From contig CANHJA010000079.1 of NCBI GenBank assembly GCA_947460795.1, forward strand, positions 1 to 9,156: a stretch of 9,156 nucleotides of DNA, read 5' to 3'. Made by a program: the position numbers and the translations under genes. This document shows positions 5,520 through 9,156 of this stretch, piece after piece. This stretch comes from Bacteroidota bacterium (lineage in GTDB: Bacteria; Bacteroidota; Bacteroidia; Chitinophagales; Chitinophagaceae). The notes below the pieces were generated by a model. It was not told the origin of the DNA. It did no database searches and saw only the letters and a list, made by a program, of their open reading frames with translations. The first letter of the stretch is position 1. The number at the start of each line of letters is the position of its first letter.

Positions 5520-7961
5520 TTAATGCTTCCCTTTCATCTCATTCCAATCTAAAAAATAAATGAACCGAGCAGCGACTTCAAAGGCTTTTGGTTTTTTAAT
5601 AATTTCATACACATTTTGTGCATACACATTGTCCATTTTAGAATTGATAATGTATGAATCGTTTAACCATTGCTTGTAACTCAATACAAATCGACTTCCT
5701 GGCTTAAACATCCAATTGAAAAATACATCCACATTTTGTAAATTATAATTCTCATTCATCCCATTTTGAAAAGGATATGGAGAATTTTTCCAATTTCCAT
5801 TGTTGTCTACTAAATGAAAAGAACGATAGCTTATAAAATTAGTATAATGCCTAAATCGTGCAGTAAAATTCATGGTCGGGCTAACATTGTATTTGACAGA
5901 TAACAACCCTGAATACTCTCTTACATTTCTTAAACCAGCAACCGGTTCATTTAAATTAGCATCATATAATGCATAACCAATATTCGAATTGTCTCTTGTC
6001 ATATTTCCACTTACAGACAATTCAAATTTATTTTTGATTAAATACCGTAACCCATTTTCGACATAACAATAGTTATTGGTTTTGTTGCTAGAAAATCCAT
6101 ATCCAAAATAAAAATTCCAAAATAATTTCTTTCGACTATCCGAACTTCCATTTAATGATTGAAAGAAATACGGAAATTGCTTTAGTTTTTTATTGAAATT
6201 GCGAAGCTGATAATAATCGGTAGGTGTAATTGGTTTTGTTTCTATTTCATAGGTTATATCCCAAAAGTTTTTAAACAACCAAAAATAACTAGCATTCATT
6301 TGATAGGCCTTAAACTCAAATGGTTGTAGGTTTTCAAATACTCTATTTTCTAATGAAATTCGATACGATTGGAGGAAGTTTAATTTGGGTTTATTTTCAT
6401 TGTAACTCAGTAAAAGATACTGACTTGCATGGTTGTAATCAAATAATATTCCCATGTCATTGTGGTCATATTTTGGAAACAATAAATTAAATCCACTGTT
6501 AAATTGAAACTTTCCAGCCACTTTATTAAACTCTCCATTCCAAGAAGAACCCACTTTATATTGATCCTCATTTTGTACACTCAATCTGCTCGTTATTGAA
6601 AATGAATAATCTTCTTTTTTTGAAAACTGCACCCATCTTAAACTGCTAACATTGGCATCTCTTGAAAAGCCATTTTTCAATACATTGGTATTTGTAAAAT
6701 TAATAAACGATTGTCCTTTCAAGGGTTTATCAATCACAACAACATTGTAATTTGCAATGGGTTCTGTTTGTATTTTTAAATTTTCATTCCTTGTTTTATC
6801 ATTTACTTTGGCATAAATAGGTGAGCCTACAGAATTAAAAATACCAATTCCAATATTGTTTTTTGTTCGACCAGAAAATTTGATGGCATTTATCAAAGAA
6901 GTATTATTCGGATTTTTTTCAATCGAATAAGATGACGTATCGCTGTATTTATTTTGTATGCTGTAATAACCACTAGGTCGAGAACCTACCCTTCTAGAAT
7001 AAAAGATAGCGGCTTTGTTAAACAACTCAGTACCTTCTGTAAAAAAAGGTCTGTTCTCTGTCAACTGTTGTTCAAATGGTGAAAGGTTTCGAATTAAATT
7101 ATCAGAAACTACTTGAGAAAAATCGGGTATCAATGTTAAATCCAACGTAAAGGATTCATTGATTCCATATTTAATATCCATGCCACCACTTCTCAAAAAG
7201 CCTTTGTTCACTGTATTATTTTCAGGCTTTTCATAATACCCACCCGAAATATAAGGATATAAAAACAATCGTGTGGGCGGTTTTAAATTATCTAAACCAG
7301 TCAATAATCCTGTTTGTTTCAAAAATCCCTGTTGATTCACATTGATTGGATTCCAATAACTATTTTCATTTATTTTTCTTACTAATCGTAAAAAATTTAA
7401 GCCCCATTTTTGTTGATCATTTTTTGAAAAACGAATCGCACTGAATGGTATTTCCATTTCTACTATCCAATAATCATCCGTTGATGAAACCCTTGAATTC
7501 CATACTGCATCCCAAGTAATATCACCACTGGATAAACCATTTGAAAGACGTTCATCTTGCTGAACTCCTGCAGCAGAAACACGAAAAGCAAACCCATTTT
7601 GATGGTCATCATACGTATCTAAAAAAACAGAAAATACATCTGCATTGCAACGATTTAATTCATCTCTAGCAGTCATTTGCTTCAATTGAATTGCTTTCGG
7701 TTGATACAGTTTGGCCGCAACAAAAATGGAATTTGTTGTATAAAATAATTTTACTTCTGATTGATAAACAGAGGGTTCATCGGGCTTAGGAATTGTTTGT
7801 GTAAAATTAGCTGTAATGGGGAGTGCTTTCCAAACATCCTCATCTAAAATTCCATCTATTTTAGGAGAGCTGATTTGAAAATTGGTTTTATACTCTCTTC
7901 TATCTTGAGCAAAAACAACCAAACTAAAAATGGAACAAATAAAAACAAAAAATACTTTCAT
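5520..7961 (-). CDS. DUF5916-type outer-membrane protein with N-terminal CBM9-like domain
   Basis: An 813-residue exported protein. Signal peptide 1-18 (MKVFFVFICSIFSLVVFA, cut before Q19). Residues about 25-225 form a CBM9-like beta-sandwich of the kind found in DUF5916 proteins: KIDGILDEDVWKALP (34-48), ADVFSVFLDTYDDHQNG (107-123), then DERLSNG and a WDAVW strand (150-154). From about 230 the protein is predicted beta-barrel, opening with 'DIKYGINESFTLDLTLIPDFSQV' (262-284) and the hallmark 'LSPFEQQLTENRPFFTEGTELF' (293-314) followed by YSRRVG. Aromatic-rich strand repeats run to the end. The family is common in Bacteroidota; its substrate is unknown, and carbohydrate or peptide binding by the N-domain is only a guess. 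The frame extends back to ATG at 8000, but ATG 7959-7961 is chosen since it begins the signal peptide. It lies 70 bases downstream of the S9 peptidase on the same strand, without a visible terminator between, so co-transcription is likely. It converges on the C25 gene with a 41-base gap. Confidence 0.88.
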   Translation of the reverse strand: MKVFFVFICSIFSLVVFAQDRREYKTNFQISSPKIDGILDEDVWKALPITANFTQTIPKPDEPSVYQSEVKLFYTTNSIFVAAKLYQPKAIQLKQMTARDELNRCNADVFSVFLDTYDDHQNGFAFRVSAAGVQQDERLSNGLSSGDITWDAVWNSRVSSTDDYWIVEMEIPFSAIRFSKNDQQKWGLNFLRLVRKINENSYWNPINVNQQGFLKQTGLLTGLDNLKPPTRLFLYPYISGGYYEKPENNTVNKGFLRSGGMDIKYGINESFTLDLTLIPDFSQVVSDNLIRNLSPFEQQLTENRPFFTEGTELFNKAAIFYSRRVGSRPSGYYSIQNKYSDTSSYSIEKNPNNTSLINAIKFSGRTKNNIGIGIFNSVGSPIYAKVNDKTRNENLKIQTEPIANYNVVVIDKPLKGQSFINFTNTNVLKNGFSRDANVSSLRWVQFSKKEDYSFSITSRLSVQNEDQYKVGSSWNGEFNKVAGKFQFNSGFNLLFPKYDHNDMGILFDYNHASQYLLLSYNENKPKLNFLQSYRISLENRVFENLQPFEFKAYQMNASYFWLFKNFWDITYEIETKPITPTDYYQLRNFNKKLKQFPYFFQSLNGSSDSRKKLFWNFYFGYGFSSNKTNNYCYVENGLRYLIKNKFELSVSGNMTRDNSNIGYALYDANLNEPVAGLRNVREYSGLLSVKYNVSPTMNFTARFRHYTNFISYRSFHLVDNNGNWKNSPYPFQNGMNENYNLQNVDVFFNWMFKPGSRFVLSYKQWLNDSYIINSKMDNVYAQNVYEIIKKPKAFEVAARFIYFLDWNEMKGKH

Positions 7962-8031
7962 TGATTTTTTAAAATATGAATTGTGCGGTTTATGAACCAA
8001 TTAAATGCATAACGTGACCTAATGTTGCCTA

Positions 8032-9156
8032 CTACTTTAAATTTTCATCAAAGTAGTCGCTGATTTTTTGCATTAAATGCACCCTGTCTTTTCCTCTTAC
8101 ATTGTGCTCATAACCAGGATAAACAAAATAATCTACTTGTACATTATCCGAAACAGCTTGTTTTAAAAATCTCAAACTGTGCTGCCAAACAACCGTGGCA
8201 TCATCCGTCCCATGAATTAATAAAAGCTTTCCTTGCAAATTTTTAATTTTATTAAACAACAAACTTGTCGAATATCCTTCAGGATTTTCTTTAGGAGTAT
8301 CCATATATCGCTCACCATACATAATTTCATACATACTCCAATCTAATACTGGACCACCCGCTACAGCCGCTTTAAAAATACCTGGGTTGCGCAACATAAA
8401 TGAAGTAGTCATAAAGCCACCAAAACTCCATCCATGAATTCCTAATCGATTGGTATCAATATAAGGCAATGATTTTAAATAATTAATACCTACCAATTGA
8501 TCTTGCATTTCTATAGTTCCCAATTGACGATGTATGATGCTTTCAAACTCGAAACCACGATTCGCACTGCCTCTTCCATCTAATACAAACACAAAATATC
8601 CTTTTTGAGCCATATAATCATACCACAAATTTCCACTATACGGATAGCTATCTTTATTTAATTGCACGTGCGGACCATTGTATAAATACACAATTGCAGG
8701 ATATGTTTTTGACTCATCAAAATCGGTTGGATAAATTATTTTGCTGTATAATATAGTGCCATCATCTGCTTTCAATTCTTTCAATTCAACTGTTGCAGTA
8801 TTGTAATCAACTAATGGATTCGGTGCTGATAATAGATTGATTGTATCACCCGTGTTTACATTTACAAGATTGATATTTCTTGGAATATATTGATTCGTAT
8901 AATTATCAAGTAAGTAGTTTCCATTTGCGCTCAACGCTGCTGTATGCGTAGCATCTACACTTGATTTCTTATCGATTTTTCCGGTTTCAATATTTACAGA
9001 ATAAATGTTTTTTTGCAACGGACTTTCTTTACTCGATGTAAAAACTATGTCCTTTGAATTTTTATTATAGCCTAAAATTTCATTTACAACCCACTCTCCT
9101 TTTGTCAATTGCTTCATCAATTTTCCTTCTGAGTTATACAAATACAAATGTGTATA
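8032..9156 (-). CDS. S9 family serine peptidase, DPP IV-like, C-terminal part (N-terminus beyond the right edge)
   Basis: The frame is open to the window edge and 374 codons are seen, against about 700-750 residues for the family, so roughly the N-terminal half is outside. The visible part begins in the beta-propeller ('HLYLYNSEGKLMKQLTKGEW', then blades to about base 8800) and continues into the alpha/beta-hydrolase domain. Catalytic residues: Ser in GWSFGGFM (codon 8425-8427), Asp in HGTDDATV (8200-8202) and His in YEHNVRG (8104-8106). 'YNGPHVQ' and 'DGRGSANRGFEFE' (about 8553-8670) are also typical of S9B dipeptidyl peptidases, which release dipeptides, often X-Pro, from peptide N-termini in the periplasm or at the membrane. 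The paired Glu of the propeller that defines DPP IV lies outside, so the specificity subgroup is open. A TTG at 9145-9147 can be read as a start, but it lies inside the propeller and is not one. Stop is TAG. The DUF5916 gene follows 70 bases downstream. Confidence 0.93.
   Translation of the reverse strand, partial: YTHLYLYNSEGKLMKQLTKGEWVVNEILGYNKNSKDIVFTSSKESPLQKNIYSVNIETGKIDKKSSVDATHTAALSANGNYLLDNYTNQYIPRNINLVNVNTGDTINLLSAPNPLVDYNTATVELKELKADDGTILYSKIIYPTDFDESKTYPAIVYLYNGPHVQLNKDSYPYSGNLWYDYMAQKGYFVFVLDGRGSANRGFEFESIIHRQLGTIEMQDQLVGINYLKSLPYIDTNRLGIHGWSFGGFMTTSFMLRNPGIFKAAVAGGPVLDWSMYEIMYGERYMDTPKENPEGYSTSLLFNKIKNLQGKLLLIHGTDDATVVWQHSLRFLKQAVSDNVQVDYFVYPGYEHNVRGKDRVHLMQKISDYFDENLK

Noticed and set aside
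7987..7998. GGTTTATGAACC near-palindrome ahead of the DUF5916 start, as an operator
   Set aside because: It is short with one mismatched position, and no promoter element is visible beside it; chance is the simplest reading.
7962..8000. Upstream ATG of the DUF5916 frame
   Set aside because: It adds 13 polar residues before a good signal peptide; ATG 7959-7961 fits better.

Overview
The window looks like chromosomal DNA from a member of the Bacteroidota, probably a flavobacterial, sphingobacterial or chitinophagal lineage. The evidence is the very AT-rich composition, A-rich sequence instead of GGAGG ribosome sites before the starts, a gingipain-type (C25) protease with a C-terminal type IX secretion (T9SS) sorting domain, a DUF5916-type protein, and a small 'KPxxxCxGKC' cysteine protein of a kind I know only from this phylum. 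I see no tRNA, rRNA, insertion sequence, CRISPR array or prophage gene, and no gene-free stretch over about 170 bases.

Layout. Bases 1-107 are the 3' end of a plus-strand gene, possibly a PLP-dependent aminotransferase/oxoamine synthase. From 117 to 1934 three plus-strand genes encode envelope proteins: a small single-span or exported protein with a Cys-x9-Cys-x3-Cys motif, a predicted outer-membrane beta-barrel whose mature N-terminus would carry Cys-x2-Cys-x-Cys, and a small Ig-like lipoprotein. A palindromic hairpin plus T-tract at 1947-1980 closes this group. Its core also matches the classical CRP operator pattern TGTGA-N6-TCACA. A second pair follows: a VOC/glyoxalase-fold protein (2037-2426) and an exported YceI-family protein (2446-3030), ended by a clear terminator at 3049-3083. 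The 165-base gap before the next gene holds an AT-rich 13-base direct repeat that may mark promoters. Next comes the C25 protease (3196-5478). On the minus strand, converging on it, lie a DUF5916-type outer-membrane protein (5520-7961) and, upstream of that gene, the catalytic end of an S9 (DPP IV-like) peptidase that runs off the right edge (8032-9156).

How the parts may work together. The left trio looks like a small envelope locus. The clustered cysteines, and paired histidines in the lipoprotein, suggest metal (perhaps copper) handling, but this is inference from motifs. The right half points to extracytoplasmic protein degradation: a secreted C25 endopeptidase, an S9 serine peptidase that would trim peptides, and a large barrel of unknown role. 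The C25 gene is not in the same operon as the other two. The most interesting unassigned biology is the cysteine-motif trio and the palindrome behind it; the rest are recognisable families.
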